Translations under genes and position numbers: made by a program
Part shown: piece by piece, positions 1 through 12,483 of the stretch
Layout of the letters: every line of letters starts with the position of its first letter
Numbering within the stretch: the first letter of the stretch is position 1
Assembly (NCBI RefSeq): GCF_020740795.1
Contig: NC_067305.1
Span: 1,302,001 to 1,366,000, forward strand
Direction of reading: 5' to 3'
Length of the DNA stretch: 64,000 bases
Source: Apus apus
Taxonomy: Eukaryota; Chordata; Aves; Apodiformes; Apodidae
The notes under the pieces: model-generated
What the model saw: only the letters and a program-made list of their open reading frames with translations
Told to the model about the DNA's origin: nothing
The model's database searches: none

Positions 1-700
1 CCCGCGGCGGGCCCGGCCCGTGGCACCATCTAGTGGCACCGCGCGGGGCGGCCGGGCCCGGGGAGGCCTCGAGGTGCGGGGCAGCCCCGGGGCGCGGGGC
101 AGCCTGGACCCTGCCACGCCGGTTCTCCCGGCCCGGTCCCCGGGGGAGAAACGTGCCACGGGCAGGGGCAGCCCCAGCCGGGAAACCGGCTCGGTCTCAG
201 CGCCCGCCTCCCGCGCTGCCGGGGATGGTGCCGCCGGCCCTAATGAGGCTGCTCGACGGCGTCCCCGGCCCCCGCGCCCGGCCCCGTCCCGGCCTTGGGA
301 GCGGCGTGTGCCTGGGCTGGAGCGGCTCTGTCTTCCCCTCGGGCTGCGAGGGGCCGCGGCCAGAAGGAGCCTCTTGCTGCCGGGCTGAGGGGCGGCGGGG
401 GAGGCGGCGGCTCCATGTCTCCGTCTCTGGGGTGGCGGCTGGTGGCCGGGGGGTTCAGGAGGAACTGGTCCCCCCTCGAGGCCCCGCCGCACGGCCGTGC
501 CCTCCTGCGGTACCGAGCCCGGCCGGACGCAGTGGCCTGGATGGAGACCCGAGGCGTGGAGCTGATTTCTGTCACTGCCCGAAAGCGACGCCGCAGAAGA
601 AGGAAGGACGTGGGGCTGGTCCCCAGGTGGGGGGCAGAGGGAAGGGGAGGAGAGGGGATGGCAGCCACCGGCAGGGTCAGCTTTTCCTCCACACCTTCCC
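1..700. promoter_or_regulatory. CpG-island promoter region
   Basis: This stretch is very GC-rich and dense in CpG, unlike the following 3 kb, as expected of a housekeeping-type promoter. In mammals PIP5K1C lies head-to-head with TJP3, so the island could serve TJP3, a divergent PIP5K1C beyond the left edge, or both. The open frames that cross it in several registers have the composition of GC-rich noncoding DNA and resemble no protein I know. Confidence 0.5.
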
Positions 701-1040
701 CAGGATCGGGAGGTCCAGGCCACTCTCAGTGTCCCTTCTTGGGGCACTGGGTGAAGGCATTGGGTCCCCTGGGGACCCCAGAGGGAGGGTTTGGGGTCCG
801 GGACAGCGCGGGTTGGGGCAGAGCCCCACCACCTCCTTTGAGAGGTCCTCCAGGACCCCGTCCCCAGGCACCACCACCCCCAGCATCCTGTGAGCCTCTT
901 CCTCCCCGGGGCTGGTTGGGGGGCAAGTGGACGTGGCTGAGCCACCAGCATCATGGAGACCAGCAGGGACAGTCCCCGAGACTCCTGCTGTGTCTGGGAA
1001 GCTGCTCCTGGACCCCCTGTCTCCTCCTTCCTTCCTGCAG

Positions 1041-1140
1041 GCAGCACCTGGGCCACAAAGGGTTACGCAAGGCACCCTGGAGTGACACCACCGCCACCAG
1101 CCCGGGAGCTCGGCTCCTTCCTGGTCGGATCCCCGGCTCG
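1041..1140 (+). other. TJP3: Candidate 5' untranslated exon of TJP3
   Basis: A pyrimidine-rich tract ending in CTGCAG stands just before 1041 and a strong donor GTAAGT begins at 1141. No long conserved frame crosses it, so if it is used it is probably noncoding or an alternative leader. It would be spliced towards the exon beginning at 3743. Confidence 0.3.
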
Positions 1141-1857
1141 GTAAGTGCTCAACACAGTCCCCCAGGATCTGCCGGCCCCGCTTCCCGGCTGGGAATGGGG
1201 ACCAAGCCGTGCTCTCACCTGGGGAACCGGCCATGCTTTGTCCCTCTCTGGGTGGCTCCAAGACCCGGTGACCCTCCTGGAGTTCTGTCCCCGTGGCAGG
1301 GAGGTACCTCGGGGGGAATCCCAGCACCTTTCCAACACAGCTCCGCACCCCGAGGGCTGGAGGACTTTCCTCCATCCTCCTGATTTATACCCTGACCGGG
1401 TCAGACGTTCCAGAGACCCTTTTCCTAGTGGGAAAGGGGGGGGGTCCAGATCAGCCCATCAAGGTGTGGGTGGGGCTGGGTTAGAGGAGCTCGGGGGGGA
1501 TCTCGGACCCTTGTCCTGTGCAGGCGGGACCAGCCAAGGAGTCGGTGTTCTGGCAGCACTGGCTGAGGCCAGGGACCCAGCTGATCCCAGGAAGGCTTTA
1601 GGGTCCCAGGTTGAGGACCCCCATCGGCAGGAGGGGTGGGAAACAGGTTATGGGTGGTGGAGATGGCCACGGGGCAAGACTGGGGTGGGCAGGCTGTGTT
1701 GCTTCCTGATAAATAACCAACCCCTCTGCTGCTGTCCCGGCTGTGGACATTGCTGTCGGTGTCATCTGGGGCTGGGAAAAGAGTGAACCAGGGACCCTGC
1801 AGAGGGATGAGCTGCCCTGGCACAGCCCGGGCTTCGTTTAGCATTAAAAAGTCCAGG

Positions 1858-2168
1858 AGATGTTGGGCAGAGGGGGGTCTATGGGGCAGAGCTGAGTGCG
1901 TGGGGCAGGGCAGGGTGCGTGGGGATGCGTGGGGCAGAGCTGGGTGTGGGGGGCAGAGCGGGGTGCATGCGGGTGTGTGGGGCAGATGGGGGTGCATGGG
2001 GCAGGGCAGGGTGTGCGCGGCAGAGGGGGGTACGGGGGGCAGAGCAGGGTGCGTGGGGCAGAGGGGGGTGCGGGGGGCAGAGCGGGGTGCGTGGGGCAGA
2101 GCGGGGTGTGGGGAGCAGAGGGGGGTGCGTGGGGCAGAGGGGGGGGTGTGGGACAGAGGGGTGCGCGG
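1858..2168. repeat. G-rich minisatellite
   Basis: Imperfect tandem units of about 19-20 bases built from GGGGCAGAG and GGGTGCGTG, all purine-rich on the plus strand. The long open frames through it, for example runs of CGAGGGCG-type residues, are repeat artefacts. The rest of 701-3742 holds no gene or repeat that I recognise. Confidence 0.8.
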
Positions 2169-3883
2169 GGCTCCCCGTGCTGCCGGTGCTGGGTGTGCCA
2201 GGCAGGGTCAGCTCTGCCCAGATACGGCCTCTCCCGGCGGGGCCATTTCGGGAGCTCGGGCTGGTTTCTGTTGGAAACCGGCTGAGCCGGCTCCTCCGGC
2301 TGCCAGCCTCGGCCTTTGGCTCGGGGCAGGTCCCCAGCTGGTGAGATAGGAGCTGCTGCTGTCCCCAGGCTGTGTCCCCAGCCCCTGAGTGCCGCTGCCC
2401 AGGGACGCCGGTGCGTGGCCGGTTTGCGGCGCCTGCTGATGGGGCAGCGGTGGGAGGCGGTTGGGGGCGGTGGGGGGCGGTGGGCGGCTGTGCTGGGTGG
2501 CAGTGGGGTCAGCTCTGGCACAGCGGATGAGCCGTCACCCTGGGGAGGGGGATGCTCAGGGGTCCCCTGGACCTGTGGTTCACGTCGTGTCACCCACAGG
2601 TGGCCAGGGAGCTGGGTGGCTGACACCAGTGACATGGCTGAGATGGGACCCACCAGTTCAGCTTCCTGATCTGGCAGGAAACCACCCCACTGCCATGCTG
2701 GGGTCTCCTGTTTATTACTGGTCTTACAAGAACTGGCACGGGACCGTGGGTGCCACTGCACCGGGGTCCTGGTCAGCTCCAGCCACTCCCTGGACACACG
2801 TGTCCCCGTGTTGAGCCCTGGTGGATGTGGGTGGGTGCTTGGGCTGGTTTCGGCAGCTGGTGACACAGAGTGGAAACCTGGACTCTGCCCTCCAGGCTCA
2901 TCAGCTCAGCCCGGGCTGCTGCTGAGCCCTGGGTCAATGATTACACTGTCCCTGCCTGGAGCTGTCATGGGCTGGGTCACATTTTGGGGGCCCATCTGGC
3001 TGCTCCCCTGTGGCACTGGCTGGGGTTGGCCATGGAAAGTCCCCATGCTGGACCTGAGCTGCTGCACCTGCCCCAGGGCTGGTTGCCCACTGCTGGCCCC
3101 AGCTTCCTGTGGGATCCCTGCTTGGCATTGTCCACAGGGGTGTCAGTGCTTGTCTCTGATGTCCCCTGTCTCCTGAAGGTGTCCCATGGTCAGTTCCCAG
3201 AGGAGCTGCAGAGGTTTCCAGCTTCCTATGACCCAGACATGGGTATTGAGGATGGCTGAGCTGTGCTGGAGAGCCAGCACAGCCCTGGCGTGGTTGTCCC
3301 AAAGCCCTTGGGCACCATGGAGCTGTGCAGGTGCCATGGGACAGGGTGTTTGGGCAGCAGGACTGGGTCTGTCCTCTCTGGTCCCTGCACTGGCTGGAGA
3401 GGTGGAGACCTAGTGGTGATGGTGGCATTGTGCTGGGCTGTTGGCTTTCCTGTCCCCGTTGCCCTGGAGAATTGCTTGATGGTCTCAGGGTTTTTTTGGC
3501 ATATGTGATGGCACAGACAAACCCAGACCCTTAAGAGTCCCTGACCAACCTGGTTCCTTCCTGTCCCACCCCATGGGAAGACATGGAAGACTCTGGACCT
3601 CTGCCCCCCACCCCTGGCAGAGATCCTGCATCTCTCCAGCTTCACACTGATGCTTCTTCTGGGGACCCAGGAGCTGGTGGAAGGGATCCCTGGGTGGTCC
3701 CTGGTGCCACCAGCTCAGCTTTGCTTCTGCTCTTCCTTGCAGCCCCCAGTGGGATTGAGGAAGGAACCAGCAGCTGCAAAGAGGAGCCGGGGCCGGTCTG
3801 TGCCCCCAGACACCAGGCAGGGGCTGCTGAGCCAGCGGGCCCCTGCGGTCACCCACCCTCGCTTGCGTTGGCGGGTGGTCACC

Positions 3884-6800
3884 ATGGAGGAGATGGTGAT
3901 CTGGGAGCAGCACACGGTGACGCTGAGCAAGGTGAGTACAGCCTGGGGTGGCTGCAGCAGGGCACAGGGTCTGTCACGCTGGCTCTGCCCGACCCCTGCC
4001 TGTCCCTGCAGGACCCTCAACGGGGCTTTGGCTTCGCTGTCTCTGGAGGCCGGGACCGTCCCAACAGGTCGACCGGGGACACAGCGGTGGTTGTGTCGGA
4101 TGTGGTGTCTGGAGGACCTGCAGTGGGCTGGCTCCAGTGAGTGCTGGGACGTGGGGATGGGAAGGACAGCAAATCTCCCCTGCTGGGACAGGGCCAGCAG
4201 CTCTGACACCCTGCCTGGCTGGGGTGGGGTCCCCTGGGGCAATGGGTGCCCTCAACACCCTGCCAGTTCCCCTGGCTGGTGCTGTGCCTGGGGCAGAACC
4301 ACAGCTGCCTTTTCCTTCCCAGGAGGAAGGATCACATCGTGATGGTGAATGGCCTTTCCATGGAGAACGTCTCATCTTCCTTCGCCATCCAGACACTTAA
4401 AACCTGTGGCAAGATTGCCAACATCGTGAGTGTCCCCAGCAGTGGGACGGGGCTTACGTGCCTGTCCCCATCTCAGGGCTCCTCTCCCACACATGCAAGG
4501 CTTGGAAATTGCTGTAGAAACATCTCCTGGCATAGACAGCTGTACCCACTGTTGTCTCCTTCTCACTTTCCACCTGCAGACACTGAAAAGACCAAAGAAA
4601 GTCTACCTCCCCATGAGCAAGAGCAGCCCTGGGACCCCCTCCGTGCCCCGGCGCTGTGACTCGGACGAGGAGCAGGGGCCAGAGGGAGCAGATCCAGCCT
4701 CACGCTCCCGAGATGACCTGCACCACAACCAGGGCTACGACGGGGACTCGTCCAGCGAGAGGAGTTCTGGTCACCACCGGGGTGACCGGCGCCACCACAG
4801 GCCGGTGTCCCGGAGCCGGAGGCGAAGCCAGGACAGCAGCCACTGGAGGCAGAGCCCTGGCAGTGGCTCGGATCGGAGGGGCTCCGGTCGGGACCGCTCT
4901 GCCAATGGCCTTGGCCACCAACGGGACACCAACGGGCTGGCCCTGGTGTCGGGCTTCAAGCGGTTGCCGTGCCGGGACGTGCCAATGAAGCCCATCACGT
5001 CGGTCTTGGTGAAGCAGAAGCAGGATGAAGGTGAGGCCCTCCCTCTGTCCCTGGGTCTTGTCACCCAGTCTGTGGCTGTCTGTCCCCCTGGGGAGGTGAT
5101 GGCAGGGCTGGTGCCAGGGTCTGACATGCAGAGAGCACAGCTCGCTCTGCTGGCTGCCCCAAGCCTGCCTGGCCTCAGCCCAGGGTTGCAGAGCTCAGCT
5201 TTGGGGCTTGCTCATGGGGCAGCCTTGTGGGGATGGTGGCGAGGGGGGACCTCGCTGCATCTGCCTGGCTCCAGCACTGTCCTGGGCTCTTTCTGGTGCA
5301 GAGTATGGCCTGAAGCTGGGAAGTCAGCTCTTCATCAAACACATAGTGGAGAGTGGGCTGGCGGCCAAGGGCGGCTCCTTGCAGGAGGGAGACCTCATCC
5401 TGAAGGTAGGGGCCCGGGAGGTGCACAGCACTTATAGGGGATCCCATCTCCCCCAGCTTGGGGTGGCTTATCCCTGGCTAGTGTCACTGCAAGGGACAAG
5501 CCAAGAGCACACTTCTCTGGGCTGGCTGCAAGGGAGGGCAGCTTGGCTGGAGGCAGCTCAGTCCACTGCCCACACCCTGCCCCAGCTCCCCAGCCATCAC
5601 CAGGGACCTTGCATGGGCTTTTGGGGACCAGCTCCCTGTGATGCTGAAGAGTCCTGTGGTGATCAACCAGGGATGGTGGCTTGTCCCACTGCCACAGTGG
5701 GATTGCATCTGCCCCACTGTCCCCACTGCTCGTGATCCCCTGCGGTGTGTGCGTGTCCTCGCTGGAGCAGCAGGCCCAAGGAGCTCAGGTGTTCAGGTCA
5801 TGTCAGGGCAAAAAGTGCTGCAGGTGTTTGGGGAGGAGGAAACAGAGGGAGGGAGACGCTTCATTTGCACACATCAGCCAGGCAGACTGCATGGCTGCTG
5901 GGAACTGGGGCCAAAGCAAATCTAGGGCATATGACAGGGATTTCATCCCAGCAACCTGGTGAGAAAAGCTGCTGCACAACCCCACAGTCCATTTGGGGCC
6001 TGACTTCCCAGTGCATGGTAGGACAGTGCTGGGCCAAGGTCGAAGTAAAACTGAGCTTCACGCAGCGTCTGAGTGGGTCCCTGCAGCTCCTGCCTCCCTG
6101 CAGTTAAAGGTGGGAGTTAATTAGCCCCTCTTATTTGTTTCCTCTGTGCAGGATGAGTCCCCACAGGGACGCAGTGAGGAGCCAGGGCACGCCCAGGATA
6201 GACAAAGCTGTGGGAGCTGGGGCAGGGCTGGAGGGGCTGGGAAGGGGCTGGGAAGGGACTGAGAAGAGCAGTTGGAGCATCCCTTTCTAGCGGGGCTCTG
6301 CTGGGGGCAGCTTTCCCAGGAGGCAGTGCCCTGAGGCCTCCTGCTCTGCCCCTCCAGATCAATGGGGTGCCCAGCGAGGACATGTCCCTGGCTGACACCC
6401 AGCAGCTCATCGAGCGGACGGAGGGAACCCTGACCCTGCTCATCCTCCGGGACCACCGGCAGTTCCTGGTCAACATCGCTGACATAGAAGACAGCCAGAG
6501 TGACAGCTCCAGGATGGATGGTGAGGGGACAGGGTGGCAGGGCCGGGGGCTGAACACCCAGCACAGGGACTGGGCAGGCACTAATGCATCTTCTGTTGCT
6601 GCAGATATCTCTGACATTGACTCTGAACTCTCCCATCCACCATCCCCTGAGACCTCCCTGCGACCTCCAGCTGCTGCTGGGATGTAAGCCCCCTCTGTCC
6701 CCAGGAGCCCCTTTCCCCCATCACACCCCCCATGTTCTTTGCCTGTCTGGAGGGGCTGGTTCTCCTCCATCCTGCAGCCAGTTTACCCTGGATGTGGGAC

Positions 6801-9800
6801 TGCCATTTAGTCCCCAGCTTGCTTTGCTGTCCCCACTTCCCACTGGGCACTGCCTGCCCGTGCCCATCTGGTGCTGGTCTCTGTGTCCTGCCTAAATCCT
6901 GACCCAACTGTTTTCCAGGGAGAAGAGACGATTGAACAGGGACCCTGTGGTTGACACGATCAAGGACGATGCTCGAGGTCCTGGTGAGCGAGCTCATATC
7001 GTGCTGGGGGAGCTAAGGGCACTGAGTGGGCTCCAGGCTCCTGCGTGTCCCTGCTGTCCAACCCCCCCAGCAGAGCCATGGCAGGTGTCCCCAGCCTCTG
7101 CTGCCCCAGCAGTGGTGCAGCCACCACTGCCCCGGGGACCAGCCCTCCTTCCCTGCAGACCTGCTGACCACCGTGGAGAGGGATGGTCACCACGGCCCCC
7201 AGGCCAGCCCTGCTACCCAGGCTGCCCACAAGGGCGGGTATGTCTGCGAGAGGTGGTGGGGAAGGACTGGGGAGGGTGGGGAGCTGCTCTGGCTCAGGGT
7301 GGGGGTGACATGGTAGGTCCCCAGCACGTTGCTCCCCCACGGCAGGTACAGCGCGGCCGCCAGGACCGTGCGCTTTGTGAAGGCCCAGAGCGTGGGGCTG
7401 CGTCTGGCTGGTGGGAACGACGTGGGCATCTTCGTGTCCAGTGTGCAAGAGGGGAGCCCAGCTGACAGCCAGGGCGTCCAGGAAGGGGACCAGATCCTGC
7501 AGGTACTTGGCACTGGGAATGGCTCCCAGTGCTGCTGCTCCTAGACTGGGCCCATCGCTCTGATAGCCCCCAGGGATTTCACCTGCTGGGCATTGTTTTG
7601 GGCAGTGCCCAGGGTCTGTACTGTTGGGCTGGCTCTGCAGGCACTGCCCAAGGGGACAGTCCTGTCTCTGGCACCATGCTAACACCCCAGGGGGCCCAGG
7701 CACCACCTGAGCCAGCCTGGAGGCCCTCCCCAGGGTTACGAGGAGTTGTGGCAGGCAGTTGGCTGACAGGGACCAGCTTCCTCTTCCACTCTGCCATGGG
7801 CACTGCAGTCCCCAGGATCCCTGCTGGTACCCATGCCTCTGTCCCACCAGCAGGGCTGTGTCCAAGTGCTTTTCCATGGCAGGTGAATGACACCAGTTTC
7901 CAGAACCTGACCCGTGAGGAAGCTGTGGAGTATCTCATGAACCTGCCACCAGGCGAGGACATCACACTGTGGACCCAGAGCAAACAGGACAGTGAGTTAT
8001 GACCAGACTCATCCTGGGCTTGTGTACCTCCATCCTCTGTCTCTTCTGAGCAAGCATCAGAGCTGCTGGATCTGCGTGGCCCTTTCTGCCCCCACAGGGT
8101 GGTCCTTATTCCCTGCACCCCCCTCCTCTTCCTCCTCCAGAGGGGTGATGGGAGGGGACTTTCTGGATTTTCTGGCACTGTGGCTCAGCCTGGAGAGGCC
8201 AGTGTGTGCTGGGGTGTCAGGTCCTGCTGTTCCCAGCATGCTTGAGAGAGCCATGGGAGGAAAAGGTGTCCCCAGTGCCCTTCATAGAATCAAGGGCTGC
8301 TGTGGAGGCTCCTGGCCAGCCCAGCTGCTTCCCAAATCCCTCTAGTACCTTCCTCTCCAGCATCTTCCTCCTCAGCCCCCCTGATGGTCCCTCTCACCCT
8401 GGGCTCCAGTTTACAGGAAGATGATCTCATCCAACGTGGGAGACTCATTCTACATCCGGACGCACTTTGACTTTGAGAAGGACACACCATCAGGGCTCAG
8501 CTTCACCCGTGGGGATGTTTTCCACGTGCTGGACACCATGTACCGGGGCAGGCTGGGGAACTGGCTGGCCGTGCGTATGGGCAGGGACCTGCAGGAGCGG
8601 GACAGGGGCATCATTCCCAACCGGAGCAGGTAGGGATGGAGCCAGGAATGGCTCCAAGATGAGCAGAGCCAGGGGATGGCTCCCCACTGAGATGGGGACA
8701 TGGATGGTGGGCTCAGTGAGAGGCAGGGCAAGGGCTGGAGTAGTGTTGGGAAGCTTGAGCTGGTGAAAGCCCTTCTCAGGGGTGGTGGGGCAGTTGATGC
8801 TCTGGTTGTCCAAGTCCTGGAGGGAAAAAGCTGCCACAGCCTCATCTAGCTGTGCCACCGAGCAGGGACACTGACTTCTCCTGCCTCACTCCTTAGAGTT
8901 CAGAGAGACACAGTGGATTTAAATTCAGAAGCTCCAGGTCCTGAGGCCTTTTCCCCCCTAGGGCTGAGCAAATTGCCAGTCTGGAGTCAGAGCTGAAAGC
9001 CACATCTGGTGCCAACCCCTCTGGGGCACGAGCCGAGTTCTGGAAGCTGCGGGGCCTGCGGGGAGCCAAGAAGATGCTGCGGAAGAGCCGGGAGGACCTG
9101 TCTGCCCTCACAAAGCAGGGCCGCTACCCGCCCTATGAGAGGGTGGTCCTGAAGGAAGGTGGGCACCAGGACTGTGTCCCCATCACCCAGACCCACCCAG
9201 GGGACATCAGCCCCAGGGCTGCCCTGTGGCGGGTGCTGGTGGGCTCCGCTCTCCTGGGAGGAGCGGGGCAAGTCCCGGACCCACGGCTACCTTGAGATGT
9301 GGGGCTGGGTGCCTGGGTGCTGTGAGCTCTCCGCCCAGCCTCTCCCAGCTGCTCCATCCTCTCCCCACAGCCAGCTTCAAGCGGCCGGTGGTGATCCTGG
9401 GCCCCATTGCAGACATTGCCATGCAGAAGCTGAGCACAGAGCAGCCTGAGCGCTTTGAGATTGCCCGTAAGTGCCCCCCATGCCAGGGGAAAACTGCATC
9501 CAGCAGCCAGACCCTCAGTGTCCAGGACCCGTGGGAGCCCTTTACCTGTGGCTCTGTCCCAATCCTGCCTCATTGCCCCCTCCCTGAGACACCTCAACAC
9601 CTGCCTGGACTCATTCACCCTCTCCCCATGCATCATGATACCAACCAGGCCATACCCAGGCACAGCCCGAGGGCCAGGCACAGCCACACCAGCCTGGGGC
9701 TGCTGGAGATGTCACATCTCCCCCAAGCCCTCATGCCATGTCCCCATGCCCTGCAGCAAGTGTGCCCCGGGATGGAGCATCATCCAAGGTCATCAAGTTG

Positions 9801-10781
9801 GACTCAGTGCGGCAGATCGCAGAGAGGGTGAGAGAACTTTCCCTTGACCTTGGAGCCAGGAGGGCCAGGGTCTGTGGGGAGAGCCCACTGCCTCTGTCCC
9901 TGTCCCCAGTGGGGCTGATGGCTGTGCCCTGCCCCAGGGCAAGCACGCCTTGCTGGACATCACGCCCTCGGCTGTGGAGCGCCTCAACTACGTGCAGTAC
10001 TACCCGGTGGTGGTGTTCTGTGAGCCCGAGAGCCGGCAGGGCATCAAGGCCATGCGCCAGTGGCTGGCACCCGACTCCAGGAAGAGCTCCCGGCGCCTCT
10101 ATGCCCAGGCCAGCAAGATGAAGAAGTATTGCAGCCACCTCTTCACTGCCACCATCAGCCTCAGCGGCAGCGGCAACACCTGGTATGAGGCAATCAAGGA
10201 CATCATCAGGACACAGCAGAGCCAGCCTGTCTGGACGGCAGCAGAGCAGGTACAGGGCATGGGTCTCTGCAGCACAGCTCAGCCTGCTGGGGCTGCAGCC
10301 AGGCAGGTGATGGGACCAAGCACCTGTCTCCCCACACCTGGGGTCCAAGGTTTCTCTCACCCCCACCCTGCAGGCAGATGGGGCACTGGAGGACAGTCTG
10401 GACCTGCTCAACCCACCAAGCACGGCAGCCTCAGGCTACCTGACCTGTGACAGTCACGCCAACAGTGACTATGATGACACAGATGGTGAGGTGGAGGATG
10501 CCTACGACCAGCCTGGGCTGGCCCGCTCCTCTGAGCCAGTGCAGGTGTCCCCAGGCCATGGTCTGAGTGAGCAGGTGGGTCCCCCCATACTAGTACAAGG
10601 GGCTGGTGGGGCAGGGGAGGGGTGGCACAGTGCCCAGCTATGGGGGCTAACTCCTGTCCCCTGTGGCACAGCCATGCCCAGCTCTGGTTCCCCAGGGAAG
10701 AACACAACCCAGCCCCAGGCTGGGGCACAAATCCTGCCCCTTTCCTGACCCCCCCCATCTCTCTGGTCTTCCGCAGGTGAC

Positions 10782-10824
<43 letters not shown>

Positions 10825-11098
10825 GGGCAGCGCTACGACAACATCAGGTACCACGTCTCCAGGGGCAGCCAGGGAGGGACAGCAGCCGCCCCTGGGAAGG
10901 GCATCCAGAGGCTGGCCTGACCCTGCCCTGTCTCTGCCACCTGTCCCCAGTGTTCCAACTGGGTGGCAGAGGCATCACTGCTGCTTCTCAACCCACAGGG
11001 AATATGAACACGATGCTGTGAGGAAGAGGTTCATACGGGCCAGGGATGATTCCGACCAGGACGATGGCTACGAGTGGGGCCCAGCGACAGATGTGTAG
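3884..11098 (+). CDS. TJP3: Tight junction protein ZO-3
   Basis: Membrane-associated guanylate kinase scaffold of tight junctions. Nineteen coding exons splice in phase: 3884-3931, 4012-4136, 4323-4425, 4580-5030, 5302-5405, 6358-6520, 6605-6683, 6919-6983, 7159-7237, 7346-7502, 7883-7991, 8410-8629, 8962-9158, 9371-9466, 9757-9827, 9938-10249, 10374-10574, 10777-10847, 10999-11098, giving 916 residues (human about 919). Order seen: PDZ1 (about 10-92), a basic Ser/Arg linker, PDZ2 (about 228-305), PDZ3 (about 410-490), SH3 (about 505-570) and a guanylate-kinase-like domain (about 637-795) whose start, [13 protein letters not shown], lacks a P-loop as in all ZO proteins. The protein starts [11 protein letters not shown], like human MEELTIWEQHT, and ends ATDV (human ATDL), a C-terminal PDZ ligand. 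The first exon is open in frame back to its acceptor at 3743, so a longer alternative N-terminus is possible. A run of 12 glutamines lies near the C-terminus. Confidence 0.96.
10786..10821 (+). repeat. TJP3: CAG repeat coding for polyglutamine in TJP3
   Basis: Twelve uninterrupted CAG codons in the penultimate coding exon, between the guanylate-kinase-like domain and the conserved C-terminal tail. The human tail has no such run as I remember it. Confidence 0.95.
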
Positions 11099-11301
11099 CA
11101 GCACAGCTGGCTCCTCCCAAAGCTCTGGGCAGCCAGAGCCTGGGGCCAGCCCTGCCACAGCCCCACACCACTGGGTCTATATGGCAGTCCAGGCAGTGTC
11201 ACCCAGCACCCCCAGGCCAGGCTGGGCTGGCCCTAATCCTGCTCTACTCCTCACCACCCAGCACCAAGTGCCTCTTCCCCCTTTGCAGCCACAGCTGCTG
11301 G

Positions 11302-11307
11302 AATAAA
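11302..11307 (+). terminator. TJP3: Poly(A) signal of TJP3
   Basis: AATAAA 204 bases after the TJP3 stop codon. The APBA3 signal on the other strand lies about 250 bases further on, so the two genes end tail-to-tail. Confidence 0.8.
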
Positions 11308-11555
11308 AGGGATGTTTTGATCAGGAAGGGCAGTTTCCATGCATGCTGGGTGGCAGGTGAACCCAACAGAGCAGGGTGGGATCCTGGTCCCTCTGTGTCC
11401 AGATGCCTTGACAGGCATTGGTGTGGGAATCAGGCTGGGGTTGTGCCAATATCTGGCAGTGCCCTGGGCTCAGGGTGCAGCCCCCAGAGCTGAGCCTACC
11501 CTGCTGCCGCCCAGCCAGGGCTCCTAAAACGCAGCCCCTCATGTTCTCCAAAACT

Positions 11556-11561
11556 TTTATT
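11556..11561 (-). terminator. APBA3: Poly(A) signal of APBA3
   Basis: TTTATT on the plus strand reads AATAAA on the minus strand, about 920 bases downstream of the APBA3 stop codon. Confidence 0.65.
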
Positions 11562-12483
11562 GTTACATCAAGCACACAGGCAGTCAGGTCAGCGCTGCCT
11601 TGGCTGTGGGGGCTCAGTGAAAAGACATTGAGCCCAGTGAAAAGACAAGAGCACCAGGGGCTGGTCCTTGGGGCTCATGACCCCAGGCTCCCCAGAATGT
11701 GGGACTGGGCCGTACCATGTTCCCTTTTGCTGCACTGAGGGATGTCCCTAAAGGCTGTGACCAAGTGCCTTGGCGGGCTGGGGAAAGGCTGTGCTGGAAG
11801 AGTGGGTAGAGGCAGCACCAGGGAAAAGCAGAGGTAGTTTCCCAGCTCGGTGCAACAGGTCTAACAGGGAGTTCGTTTGCACCCCCAGCAGGCCCCTGGC
11901 CCCCAGGGAGGAGTACTGGGTGCTAAGGGTGCTGCTGCCCTTAAGGCGGAGTCTGGGGGCTGCTGGCTCTCCCTTGGGGGGTGCCAGCCTCTACCCACAC
12001 ATGGGTGTGTGGGTTCAGTGCAGCTCTGGGAGGCTGTGCAAGGGTGAGTCCCAGAGCTGGGCTGCCAGCACCATCCCCACAGGGGGAAAGGCACCACTGG
12101 TGAGTGTAAAAGCACTGTTTGTGGTTACTGGATGGGTCCCTTCTCCAGCTGCCAGCAGCAGACCAAGATGAGGAACCCCGTGAAGCAGTGGGACAGGCAC
12201 TGTGCAGGCACTGTGAGGCAGGGAGGGGGGAATGGAGGGGGAGAAGGTGCCTAAACACTGGCACCATGAGCCCTGACACTGCTCAAGCTGAGTATCAGGC
12301 TCCCAGAGTCTCCCACTGTGTCCTGAGTAAAACTGAAGAGGTGCAGCATCAGGCCCTGCTGGGGGCCAGAGGAATCCACGGAGGGTGTTGGGGCAGGAGG
12401 CAGAGCTTGTCCTGCCCTCGGGCCCTGGGCTCACTCCTACCTGGCCCCAGGCACGTGCAGCCAGGGCCGGGCGTGGCCGGTGG

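Noticed and set aside
1844-2866. Minus-strand frame of 340 codons with Pro/His/Ala repeats
   Set aside because: Generated by the G-rich minisatellite at 1858-2168; no similarity to a known protein.
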